Assembly: GCA_040880545.1 (NCBI GenBank) | Contig: JBBDIE010000186.1 | Location: 1 to 63,929 of the forward strand | From: M55B112 sp040880545 | GTDB lineage: Bacteria; Bacteroidota; Bacteroidia; Bacteroidales; GCA-2748055 | Direction: 5' to 3' | Length of the DNA stretch: 63,929 nucleotides | Shown: piece after piece, positions 34,598-43,198 of the stretch | Position numbering within the stretch: position 1 is the stretch's first letter | How the letters are laid out: each line of letters starts with the position of its first letter | Made by a program: the position numbers and the translations under genes | Notes under the pieces: generated by a model | Seen by the model: only the letters and a program-made list of their open reading frames with translations | The model's database searches: none | Told to the model about the DNA's origin: nothing

Positions 34598-36409
34598 GTG
34601 AAAAAGGAACGGCTTGAAAATATTTCAAATATTCTAAAATCCCTTCCGGATGATCCTGGTGTTTACCAGTTTTTTGATAACACTGGAAAAATTCTTTACA
34701 TAGGGAAAGCCAAAAATCTTAAAAAAAGAGTTTCTTCCTATTTCCAAAAAAAAGCTTTTGATAGTTTTAAGGTAAAGGTGCTTGTTGAAAAGATCGCAGA
34801 CATTAAGCACATTGTTGTAAATTCTGAATCAGATGCTCTGTTGCTAGAAAATAATCTGATTAAGAAATTACGACCCAAATACAATATCCTCCTAAAGGAT
34901 GATAAAACATTTCCATGGATATGTATAAAAAATGAACCTTTTCCAAGGGTATTTCTTACTAGAAATATTGTGCATGATGGTTCAAAATATTATGGGCCAT
35001 ATACCTCAGCATTTACAGTTCGAATGTTGCTTGATCTTATCCGGCAACTGTATCAACTCAGAAATTGCAAACTTAATTTAACCGATAAAAATATCCGGGC
35101 AGGAAAATTTAAAGTCTGCCTTGAATATCATATCGAAAATTGTCTTGGTCCATGCGAAGGTTTTCAAAACAAAAAATCCTACGATGACTCCATCAAACAG
35201 ATCCACGAAATTTTAAAAGGGAATTTACATGGTGTAATATCGTTTCTGAAAAAGCAGATGAAAAAGCTGGCAGAAGAATATAAATTCGAAGAGGCAGAAA
35301 AATTAAAAGTGAAAGTAGAAACGCTTCAACGATTTCAGACCAAATCAACCATCGTTAAACCTACTATAAATAATGTAGACGTATACAGTATCGTAGACGA
35401 GGAAAACTACGCGATTGTAAACTACTTAAAAATCACGAAAGGAGCTGTAATACAGGCACATACGGTCGAAATTAAGAAGCGGCTGGATGAGTCATCCAGG
35501 GAAATCCTGACCTTTGCAATCACCGATATCAAGGAACGGGTAAGAAGTGATGCCAATGAACTGATTTTACCCATCGACCTTTCCCATGAAATGCCCTGGT
35601 ATAAAATCACAGTACCACAAAGAGGAGACAAGAAAAAACTATTGGAGCTTTCGGAAAGAAATGCCAGGATGTATAAAATCGAAATGCTGAGAAGAAAATC
35701 AGAATCACCAAAAGTATATCCAGCCCAGCGTGTTCTTGAAACGCTGCAGAGTGATTTGCGGATGAAAGAATTGCCTGAGCATATTGAATGTTTCGACAAC
35801 AGTAATTTACAAGGCGCAAATCCGGTTGCCGCCTGTGTTGTTTTTAAAAAAGCAAAACCTGCTAAAAATGAATATCGCCATTTCAACATAAAAACGGTAA
35901 CCGGACCAAACGACTTTGCATCCATGGAGGAGGTCATTTACAGAAGATACAGCCGGTTACTTGAAGAAGATAAGCAACTACCACAACTGGTGATCGTAGA
36001 TGGGGGAAAAGGTCAATTAAGTGCAGCCCTGAAAAGTTTGGACCGACTGGCGCTTAGAAATAAAATAGCAATCATCGGAATAGCTAAAAAACTGGAGGAG
36101 ATCTATTTTCCCGGAGATCCTGTTCCGCTCTATATCGATAAGAATTCAGAATCGCTACGCCTTATTCAGAATTTGAGAAATGAGGCACACCGGTTCGGGA
36201 TCGCGTTCCATAAATTGAAAAGATCCAAAGAGATGGTTTATTCAGAACTGAATTTAATTCCCGGAATTGGGGAGGGATCAATTCAAAAGCTTTTCAAAGA
36301 ATTCAAAACTACGGAGACAATAAAAAATGTGCCCGAAGATGAACTGGCAGCACTGCTCGATAAAACAAAGGCGAAAAAAATAGTTGCGTACTTTTCAAAA
36401 TCTGAATAG
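34598..36409 (+). CDS. uvrC: Excinuclease ABC subunit C
   Basis: 603 residues, usual length, GTG start at 34598. UvrC makes both incisions in nucleotide excision repair. Domains in order are a GIY-YIG nuclease (PGVYQFFDNTGKILYIGKA, about 18-100), a UVR domain binding UvrB (KLAEEYKFEEAEKLKVKVE, about 225), the RNase H-like endonuclease (HIECFDNSNLQGANPVA and VDGGKGQLSAA, about 390-480), and C-terminal helix-hairpin-helix (NLIPGIGEGSIQKLF). It is separated from ade by 116 bp and is convergent with the polyprenyl synthase gene. Confidence 0.97.
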   Translation: MKKERLENISNILKSLPDDPGVYQFFDNTGKILYIGKAKNLKKRVSSYFQKKAFDSFKVKVLVEKIADIKHIVVNSESDALLLENNLIKKLRPKYNILLKDDKTFPWICIKNEPFPRVFLTRNIVHDGSKYYGPYTSAFTVRMLLDLIRQLYQLRNCKLNLTDKNIRAGKFKVCLEYHIENCLGPCEGFQNKKSYDDSIKQIHEILKGNLHGVISFLKKQMKKLAEEYKFEEAEKLKVKVETLQRFQTKSTIVKPTINNVDVYSIVDEENYAIVNYLKITKGAVIQAHTVEIKKRLDESSREILTFAITDIKERVRSDANELILPIDLSHEMPWYKITVPQRGDKKKLLELSERNARMYKIEMLRRKSESPKVYPAQRVLETLQSDLRMKELPEHIECFDNSNLQGANPVAACVVFKKAKPAKNEYRHFNIKTVTGPNDFASMEEVIYRRYSRLLEEDKQLPQLVIVDGGKGQLSAALKSLDRLALRNKIAIIGIAKKLEEIYFPGDPVPLYIDKNSESLRLIQNLRNEAHRFGIAFHKLKRSKEMVYSELNLIPGIGEGSIQKLFKEFKTTETIKNVPEDELAALLDKTKAKKIVAYFSKSE

Positions 36410-36414
36410 CAGAT

Positions 36415-37389
36415 TTACTTGTTCCTCTCTACTGTAAAATTAACCAGGTCCAGTAGCGCCTGACGAGATTCCGAAGGTGGATAACTATTGAGTACAGCAA
36501 GCGCCTTGTCCTTATATTCATTCATCTTCTGCTCGGCAAACACCAGTCCGTTTTGTACTGTTACAAAATCAATAATTTGACCAATTTTCCGATTAGTCAT
36601 GGTGCCGTTTCGAATCAGCTTCATGATGGAACGCCTGTCTGAACGATCACTCTGCTCCAGGGCATAAATCAAGGGAAGGGTAAACTTCTTTTCCTTCAGG
36701 TCATTTCCTGTTGGCTTACCAATGATCCCCCTGGGCTGGTAATCAAACAGGTCATCCTTGATCTGGAATGCCATGCCAATGTCGATACCCATTGCATAGA
36801 GTTGATCAACATCTTCCTGGGAAGCACCGGCAGATTTGGCACCACTTGCTGTACAGGATGCGATGAGCGTAGCTGTTTTCTTTTTTATTACATCATAATA
36901 CGAATCCGTATCTATATTCAGTTTCCTGGACTTTTGAAGCTGCAACAACTCGCCCTCACTCATCTCCTTGACAGTATCGGAAACGATATCAAGCAATTCA
37001 TGATCCTTCTTCGTGGCAGCTAGCAACAACCCCCGGGCCAGGAAATAGTCTCCCAGTAACACAGATAATTTTGATTTCCAGATAGCATTAATGGAAAAAA
37101 GACCGCGTCGTTCATAAGAGTCATCCACAACATCATCGTGTATCAGAGTGGCGGTATGCATCAACTCAATGAGCGAGGCCGCTGTATATGTCGACTCTGT
37201 TACCTTTCCAACCATTTTTGCTGTGAGAAAAACAAATAGGGGGCGCATCTGCTTTCCCTTTTTTCGCATGACGTAGGATGATAAAACATTTAACAGACGC
37301 ACATCACTGTGAATAGCACTGCTGAAGCTTTTTTGAAAAGCCTTCATCTCCGCTTCAACCGGACGTCTGATATCTTTTAACTCTGGCAT
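36415..37389 (-). CDS. Polyprenyl diphosphate synthase (octaprenyl-type)
   Basis: 324 residues from the ATG at 37389; a TTG frame to 37410 is less likely. The first aspartate-rich motif is LIHDDVVDDSYERRG and the second is FQIKDDLFDY, both intact. It chain-elongates farnesyl or geranyl diphosphate to a long polyprenyl diphosphate, probably for menaquinone side chains in this lineage. The product length is not determined by sequence inspection. Convergent with uvrC by 5 bp. Confidence 0.92.
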   Translation of the reverse strand: MPELKDIRRPVEAEMKAFQKSFSSAIHSDVRLLNVLSSYVMRKKGKQMRPLFVFLTAKMVGKVTESTYTAASLIELMHTATLIHDDVVDDSYERRGLFSINAIWKSKLSVLLGDYFLARGLLLAATKKDHELLDIVSDTVKEMSEGELLQLQKSRKLNIDTDSYYDVIKKKTATLIASCTASGAKSAGASQEDVDQLYAMGIDIGMAFQIKDDLFDYQPRGIIGKPTGNDLKEKKFTLPLIYALEQSDRSDRRSIMKLIRNGTMTNRKIGQIIDFVTVQNGLVFAEQKMNEYKDKALAVLNSYPPSESRQALLDLVNFTVERNK

Positions 37390-37561
37390 AAAATCAACTT
37401 TCAGCGGCAAATTTATAAATAAATCACCGTCTTAACGGCTTTATTAGTTATTAAATGCCGTAAATACCTGTTACTGCAATATTCAGAATTCCATTCAACG
37501 CACGAATAGGATCACCCGGTTAACCAGCGAAACCATTATGTTAGCACCCATGCTACGTATA

Positions 37562-37612
37562 CTGAAAATAAACTATTCATGTGTATATCGGACATTATGG
37601 ACAGACACTAAA
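37562..37612 (-). repeat. Dispersed repeat family D, copy 1
   Basis: Read on the minus strand it aligns without gaps to 42985-43035 over 51 bp with 5 mismatches by eye (46/51). A third partial copy is at 20965-21006. It lies about 125 bp upstream of the ArsR start, in the same orientation relative to the downstream gene as the copy upstream of the S41 protease gene. Confidence 0.65.
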
Positions 37613-37693
37613 CAGAAACATCAACATCCATTACAATGAAAAAACATGTCCCACAACCAAAAAATTGAATATCTACAAACAATTAAATATTGG

Positions 37694-37701
37694 TATCTTT
37701 G
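37694..37701 (+). promoter_or_regulatory. Candidate -7 element for the ArsR-queD-polA operon
   Basis: TATCTTTG is an exact match to TAnnTTTG, 36 bp upstream of the ArsR ATG. TTG at 37665, 29 bp upstream, is a partial -33 element. Reasonable promoter candidate. Confidence 0.5.
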
Positions 37702-37737
37702 TCTAAAGCACTACTATTCCTAACAAAGAATAAGAAA

Positions 37738-38043
37738 ATGTCCAAGTATACTGAAATTACAGCTGAACGAATAGAACTGGCCGCCCATATGATGAAGGCG
37801 ATTGCTCACCCGATGCGTCTTGCTATTTTGGGCCATCTATCAGAAGGAGAGGAACTTACAGTAACAGAGATACATGAATTACTAAAAATAGAGCAGTCTA
37901 CCGCTTCACATCACCTGGGGATACTCAAAGATAAGGGAATACTTATTTCCCGGCGTGAAGGAAAGAATACACTATACGCGATCAAGAACAAAAACCTCCA
38001 GAATCTGGTTGAATGTATTAACACATGTACTTGTGTGGATTAA
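37738..38043 (+). CDS. ArsR family winged-helix regulator
   Basis: 101 residues from the ATG at 37738; the frame to 37690 has no support. The ArsR winged helix is clear: AIAHPMRLAILGHL, LTVTEIHELL, IEQSTASHHLGILKDKG and the wing SRREGKNTLYAI. The C-terminal tail ends CINTCTCVD, with three cysteines that could bind a metal, although the classical alpha-3 ELCVCDL motif is absent. Genes regulated by ArsR are usually adjacent; here the next genes are queD and polA, which is unusual. Confidence 0.85.
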   Translation: MSKYTEITAERIELAAHMMKAIAHPMRLAILGHLSEGEELTVTEIHELLKIEQSTASHHLGILKDKGILISRREGKNTLYAIKNKNLQNLVECINTCTCVD

Positions 38044-38055
38044 AGGAACAGTGAA

Positions 38056-38505
38056 ATGAGTAAGGTTCGGGTAACCAAGGAATTTACTTTTGAGATGGCC
38101 CATGCTCTCTGGAATTATGATGGTGCGTGCAAAAACATCCACGGCCATAGTTACAAACTTTATGTAACGATTATCGGCCATCCGCATGCAGATGAGAATA
38201 ATGTGAAATTTGGAATGGTGTTGGATTTCAAAGATCTCAAATCAATAGTCAAAAATCACGTGGTGGACATTCTGGACCATAGCCTTGTTGTATATAAAAA
38301 TGCCGAAGGTGAAGCCCTGAATGTAGTCAGAGAAATGTATGAAAAGGTGTATCTGTTTGATTTTCAACCCACCTGCGAAAACCTTGTGATACACATTGCC
38401 AAAATCATTAATTCAGAGCTGCCATCGGGTATCGCGCTTCATTCATTAAAATTATATGAAACAGCCACTTCGTTCGCCGAGTGGTACGCCTCTGATAATC
38501 CATGA
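38056..38505 (+). CDS. queD: 6-carboxy-5,6,7,8-tetrahydropterin synthase (QueD-like)
   Basis: 149 residues. QueD converts 7,8-dihydroneopterin triphosphate to 6-carboxytetrahydropterin in queuosine synthesis. The zinc/catalytic block is intact: FEMAHALWNYDGACKNIHGH, with the active Cys of C(KNI)HGH. C-terminal features VDILDHSLVV and LYETATSFAEW fit the PTPS/QueD fold. The family also contains pterin synthases, but the CxxxHGH motif and length favour QueD. It lies 12 bp after the ArsR gene and 5 bp before polA. Confidence 0.9.
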   Translation: MSKVRVTKEFTFEMAHALWNYDGACKNIHGHSYKLYVTIIGHPHADENNVKFGMVLDFKDLKSIVKNHVVDILDHSLVVYKNAEGEALNVVREMYEKVYLFDFQPTCENLVIHIAKIINSELPSGIALHSLKLYETATSFAEWYASDNP

Positions 38506-38510
38506 AATGA

Positions 38511-41288
38511 ATGAAAAATTCAAAAAAACTTTTCCTGCTCGATAGTTATGCCCTGATTTTCAGGTCATACTTTGCCTTTATTAATAATCCAATGAAGAAT
38601 TCGAAGGGGATGAACACCTCTACGGTATTCGGCTTTACGCTTACACTTGATGAACTGCTGCGAAAGGAGAATCCGTCTCATATTATCGCTGCCTTCGATG
38701 CTTCGGGACCCACCTTCAGACATGAGATGTATAAACCTTATAAAGCCACCCGTGATGCCACCCCGGAAGATATTAAAGAATCAGTGCCATGGGTGAAAGA
38801 ACTGCTAAAAGGATTCAATATTCCGGTCCTTGAAAAATTAGGATTCGAGGCAGATGATATTATTGGTACCGTTGCGAAATTCGCCGAAAAAGAGGGTTAC
38901 GAGGTCTATATGGTAACCCCCGACAAAGATTTCGCACAGCTGGTAAGCGAACGGATTTACATGTACAAACCAGGCCGATCCGGAAATCCGGCAGAGATAC
39001 TGGGAATTCCTGAAATCAGGGCAAAATTCCAAATAAAAGATCCTGAACAAGTGATCGATATACTTGCCCTGTGGGGCGATTCATCCGATAATATTCCCGG
39101 AGCACCGGGTGTAGGTGAAAAAACAGCCATAAAATTAATCGAAAGTTATGGATCCGTTGAAGGGGTTTATGAAAATATCAATGAACTCAAGGGGAAACAA
39201 AAAGAAAACCTGGAAAAATCCCTGGAACAGGTAAAACTGTCGAAGGTCCTGGCCAAAATCATTACCGACGTACCCATCGAATTCAATCTGGAGCTGGCGG
39301 AAAGAGGGGACTTGGATATTAAACTCCTGGAACAGATCTTTGATGAACTTAATTTTAAGAATCTGAAAACCCGTATACTGGGGAATGAAAAATTAACAAG
39401 TAATTCTAAAACAGATGGGCAAGGATCCTTATTTGAAGTAGCAGGTGAAGTAATAGCTACGAGTGAATCATCTTTTAGCAATGTGGAATCGATAGATCAT
39501 TCCTATACGCTTGTAAAGACAGAAAAGGAATTCGACAAGTTGATCGGGACGCTGATGGAACTGGATACATTTTGTTTTGATACAGAAACTACAGGGCTGG
39601 ATATTATTGATTCACAAATTGTTGGAGTTTCATTTTCATGGAAATCTCACCAGGCAGTGTATGTGGATATGTCGGGTACCAACCAGCTGCAACCAAAGCA
39701 CATGGAGAAGCTAAAACCAGTTTTCCAGCGGAAAGATGTACGAATCGTGGGGCAAAATCTAAAATACGATTTACATATCATAAAAAATTATGGCATTGAG
39801 TCTAAGGGACGGTTATTTGATACAATGGTTGCACATTACCTTGTGGCTCCCGACAAGAAACACGGCCTGGATGCCATTGCTGAAGATTACCTGAATTATG
39901 CAAAAATAAAAACAGAGGAACTGATCGGGAAAAAGGGAGGGAAACAGCAAAACTTTCGCGATCTGGACCCGGAAATTGTGAGCAGGTATGCCTGTGAAGA
40001 TGCCGACATCACCTGGCAGCTATATGAAAAACTTGCGGAAGAGTTGAAGGAGAAAAATATGGTACCGCTGGCAGAAAATATTGAAATGCCACTGGTTCGG
40101 ACACTCATGGAGATGGAGCATAGCGGGGTGTCGCTCGACAGTAAGGCATTGGAAGAGTTCGCAAACAGACTCCGGGAGGAGATCATTGAAATTGAACAGA
40201 AGATTTTTAAACTCGCCGGACAGGAATTTAATATTAGTTCACCAAAACAACTTGGTGAAATATTGTTCGACAGGCTGAAGATCATCCCTGATGCGAAAAA
40301 AACAAAGACAAAACAATACAGTACAGGAGAAGAAGTGTTGGTTAACCTGTTGGACAAACATGAGATAGTTCAGGAAGTATTGAATTACAGATCCTCCCGG
40401 AAGCTTTTAAATACGTACGTGGAGTCGCTGCCAAAGCTAATCCATTCAAAGACGAACAGAATTCATACTTCATTTAACCAGACACTGGTGGCCACTGGCC
40501 GGCTCTCTTCCAACAATCCCAATTTGCAGAATATCCCGATCAGGGAAGAGCGTGGCAGGGAAGTCAGGCGGGCATTTACCAGTTCGGGGAAGGATTATCG
40601 GTTTCTTTCGGCGGACTATTCCCAGATTGAATTACGACTGATGGCGCATCTGAGTAAAGATGAGCAAATGATAAAAGCTTTCCTGAATAAAGAAGACATC
40701 CATACCACCACGGCAGCAAAGGTGTATGGTGTAGATTTAGTAGAAGTTACCCGGGAGATGAGGTCAAAGGCAAAAACAGCCAATTTTGGAATAATTTATG
40801 GGATCTCTGCTTTTGGACTTTCCCAGAGAATGAGGATTCCCCGCAATGAGGCCAGGGAACTGATCGACGGGTACTTTAAATCCTATCCGGCAGTCAAAGA
40901 ATATATGGACGCTTGTATTATTAAAGCTCGGGAAACCAGCTACGTGGAGACTATGTTCGGGCGTAAGAGGAACCTGCCCGATATTAATTCACGAAATTCA
41001 ATGATCAGGGGCAATGCTGAACGAAACGCAATCAACACTCCCATCCAGGGAACAGCTGCAGATATCATCAAGATAGCCATGGTGAAAATTTACAATCGAT
41101 TCCGGGAAGAGGGACTGGCAGCAGAAATGATCATCCAGGTACATGATGAACTGAACTTCAATGTACCAGTTGGTGAATTGAACACGGTAAAGAAGATCGT
41201 TAAAAATTCCATGGAAAAAGCTGTGGAACTATCGGTTCCGCTGGAGATCGAGATGAATGATGGAAACAACTGGCTTGAAGCACATTAA
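38511..41288 (+). CDS. polA: DNA polymerase I
   Basis: 925 residues with all three domains. The 5'-3' exonuclease (about 1-290) holds LLDSYALIFRSYF and EADDIIG. The 3'-5' exonuclease (about 330-520) has the acidic pair in DTETTGLD, so it is likely active. The polymerase (about 540-925) holds SADYSQIELRLMAHLS (motif A), RSKAKTANFGIIYG (motif B) and IQVHDELNF (motif C). It fills gaps and removes RNA primers, and acts in repair. It is third in the ArsR-queD-polA operon and overlaps the S41 peptidase tail to tail by 4 bp. Confidence 0.98.
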   Translation: MKNSKKLFLLDSYALIFRSYFAFINNPMKNSKGMNTSTVFGFTLTLDELLRKENPSHIIAAFDASGPTFRHEMYKPYKATRDATPEDIKESVPWVKELLKGFNIPVLEKLGFEADDIIGTVAKFAEKEGYEVYMVTPDKDFAQLVSERIYMYKPGRSGNPAEILGIPEIRAKFQIKDPEQVIDILALWGDSSDNIPGAPGVGEKTAIKLIESYGSVEGVYENINELKGKQKENLEKSLEQVKLSKVLAKIITDVPIEFNLELAERGDLDIKLLEQIFDELNFKNLKTRILGNEKLTSNSKTDGQGSLFEVAGEVIATSESSFSNVESIDHSYTLVKTEKEFDKLIGTLMELDTFCFDTETTGLDIIDSQIVGVSFSWKSHQAVYVDMSGTNQLQPKHMEKLKPVFQRKDVRIVGQNLKYDLHIIKNYGIESKGRLFDTMVAHYLVAPDKKHGLDAIAEDYLNYAKIKTEELIGKKGGKQQNFRDLDPEIVSRYACEDADITWQLYEKLAEELKEKNMVPLAENIEMPLVRTLMEMEHSGVSLDSKALEEFANRLREEIIEIEQKIFKLAGQEFNISSPKQLGEILFDRLKIIPDAKKTKTKQYSTGEEVLVNLLDKHEIVQEVLNYRSSRKLLNTYVESLPKLIHSKTNRIHTSFNQTLVATGRLSSNNPNLQNIPIREERGREVRRAFTSSGKDYRFLSADYSQIELRLMAHLSKDEQMIKAFLNKEDIHTTTAAKVYGVDLVEVTREMRSKAKTANFGIIYGISAFGLSQRMRIPRNEARELIDGYFKSYPAVKEYMDACIIKARETSYVETMFGRKRNLPDINSRNSMIRGNAERNAINTPIQGTAADIIKIAMVKIYNRFREEGLAAEMIIQVHDELNFNVPVGELNTVKKIVKNSMEKAVELSVPLEIEMNDGNNWLEAH

Positions 41289-42973
41289 TGTGCGGTTTCT
41301 GATGCCGGATGTTTAGCCAGCGCACCTTCTTTACCATCCAGGATATGCTGTACATGAACCGGATTGGAGATAATTGACAGCGCTTTTTCCAGTTGTACAT
41401 CTTCCTGTATTTGCTTCTCAATTCTGCCCCGGTGGTAGTAATACCGCCCAACGATCTCTTCCTCAAGTATTTGCTGAATTTCGGGCCGGAAAGTTTCCAG
41501 GTCCTGCATATTGTCATGGGAGAGTTTCTCCTCCAGTACACGGAACGCCTCCTCGGACAAGGCGTAATATTTTTCCTTTTTTGCAGTGGAAACCAGCTCT
41601 TCAAAAACCTTTTCACTGGCAGTCTCATATTCAAACTCCATTTCATTCACATACTCCTTGAAAGCTTCATACTCCTTGTCGGTTAAGGTATATGATTTAG
41701 CCGGGTCAATGGCGGGTTTCATATTTCGGTAACGGGTGGCATAATCGAAATAAATATCTCCTGTATAAAGAGAGACTGCGATCCTGCTCATATTTTCCGG
41801 TATAACTTCAATATCCGGCTCAACACCTCCTCCATCGAATACTGGCCTCCCGTTTTTTGTACTATACTCCGTAATCAGGGAATCAGGGATGGAACCAACG
41901 CTGCCGTCTTCGTTCCTGTGTGTGTAATCCAGGGCCTGGATACATCTCCCTGAAGGAATGTAATATTTTGCAGTTGTCACTTTTAATTGGGCGTTGTATT
42001 TCAACGGACGGGTGGTCTGTACCAATCCTTTGCCGAATGTTCGCTGGCCCACCACTACGGCCCGATCCAGGTCCTGCATGGCTCCTGCAACAATTTCAGA
42101 TGCGGATGCAGACGACTGGTTTACCAGGACGACGATTGGAATATCAGTATCCAGTGCCTGACTGGTGGTTTTATGTTCACTCTCCCATTTCTTAACCTTG
42201 CCTTTTGTACTTACAATAAGCTCCCCCTTTTCAATAAAAAGATTGCAAACTCTTACCGCCTCAATCATTAAGCCTCCGGGATTACTTCGTAAATCGAGTA
42301 CCAGGTTGTCGAAACTTGCATTCTCTTTGAGTTTCAAAAAAGCCGACTTTACATCAGATGAAGCGTTGGTGGTAAAGTTGCTCAATCGTATGTAGCCGGT
42401 ATTTTCATTAACCATTCCATAATAGGGGACATTGTTCAAAACAATTTTTTCTCTGACCAGGTCAATTTCATGGATCTCATCCGAAACCGGTCTTTTTATC
42501 TTGATCTTCAGATCAGTTCCCGGTTCACCTTTCAACAGGGAACTGATTTCGGATATATCCAATCCTTTTGCTTTTCTTCCGGCTACTTCAAGTAGGATAT
42601 CTCCGGCACGCAAGCCGGATTTTGCCGCAGGAAAGTTTTCATAAGGATCTGCGATTATGGTATGATCATCGTGCCGGCGGATTAAACTACCAATACCTCC
42701 ATATTCACCGGTTGTCTGGAAATTGAAATTATCCATTTCCTTTTCCGGGATATAGGTAGTGTAAGGATCAAGCGATTTCAACATGGAGTTAATACTGGTA
42801 GTGACCAGCTTTTCGGGGGATGTCTCATCCACATAAAACATATTCAGCTCCCTGAAAAGGGTACAATAAATATCCAGGTTCTTAACAATCTCCAGGTCTT
42901 TATTTTGAATAGTTGTAAATCCAACCCCCAGGAACAGGACCAGTATTCCCGCAATAATTATCTTTTTCTTCAT
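41285..42973 (-). CDS. S41 family C-terminal processing protease
   Basis: 562 residues. One N-terminal membrane segment (IIIAGILVLFLGVGFTTI) serves as a signal or anchor. A PDZ domain (about 90-170) and the S41 catalytic core follow: LRSNPGGLMIEAV, NQSSASASEIVAGAM with the catalytic Ser, and RTFGKGLVQTT with the catalytic Lys. It is probably active in the periplasm and trims exported or C-terminally tagged proteins. The upstream 12 bp adjoin repeat family D, which may carry its promoter. Confidence 0.93.
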   Translation of the reverse strand: MKKKIIIAGILVLFLGVGFTTIQNKDLEIVKNLDIYCTLFRELNMFYVDETSPEKLVTTSINSMLKSLDPYTTYIPEKEMDNFNFQTTGEYGGIGSLIRRHDDHTIIADPYENFPAAKSGLRAGDILLEVAGRKAKGLDISEISSLLKGEPGTDLKIKIKRPVSDEIHEIDLVREKIVLNNVPYYGMVNENTGYIRLSNFTTNASSDVKSAFLKLKENASFDNLVLDLRSNPGGLMIEAVRVCNLFIEKGELIVSTKGKVKKWESEHKTTSQALDTDIPIVVLVNQSSASASEIVAGAMQDLDRAVVVGQRTFGKGLVQTTRPLKYNAQLKVTTAKYYIPSGRCIQALDYTHRNEDGSVGSIPDSLITEYSTKNGRPVFDGGGVEPDIEVIPENMSRIAVSLYTGDIYFDYATRYRNMKPAIDPAKSYTLTDKEYEAFKEYVNEMEFEYETASEKVFEELVSTAKKEKYYALSEEAFRVLEEKLSHDNMQDLETFRPEIQQILEEEIVGRYYYHRGRIEKQIQEDVQLEKALSIISNPVHVQHILDGKEGALAKHPASETAH

Positions 42974-43198
42974 AATAACCTCTATTTAGTGTTTGTCCAT
43001 CCTGTCCGATATACTCATGAATAGTTTAATTTCAGTTGTATTCGCGAGCTCGTTGCACTCGGTTCTGCGTTCCCCCATATAAGCACGGGGCAGGCATTAA
43101 TCCAGAACATTTTGATCCAGCCAATCTACTATAATGACAAATTCAATTTAAATTCTTTTAACTGCACCGAAGAATAACAACAAAAAAGGGACCATAGT
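42974..43198. other. Intergenic region between two minus-strand genes with repeat D copy
   Basis: Contains the repeat D copy (42985-43035) and GC-moderate sequence with no open frame. It is the region upstream of the S41 protease and downstream of the glycosidase-like lipoprotein gene. Confidence 0.4.
42985..43035 (+). repeat. Dispersed repeat family D, copy 2
   Basis: 51-bp match to 37562-37612 in the opposite orientation (46/51 by eye). It lies 12 bp upstream of the S41 protease ATG, so its right-hand end is in the 5' leader of that gene. Confidence 0.65.

Larger units (their letters stand above)
37411..37737. other. Intergenic region upstream of the ArsR-queD-polA operon
   Basis: 327 bp without a supported gene. 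It carries a copy of repeat family D (37562-37612) and a candidate promoter (37694-37701). Otherwise no structure I can name. Confidence 0.5.
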
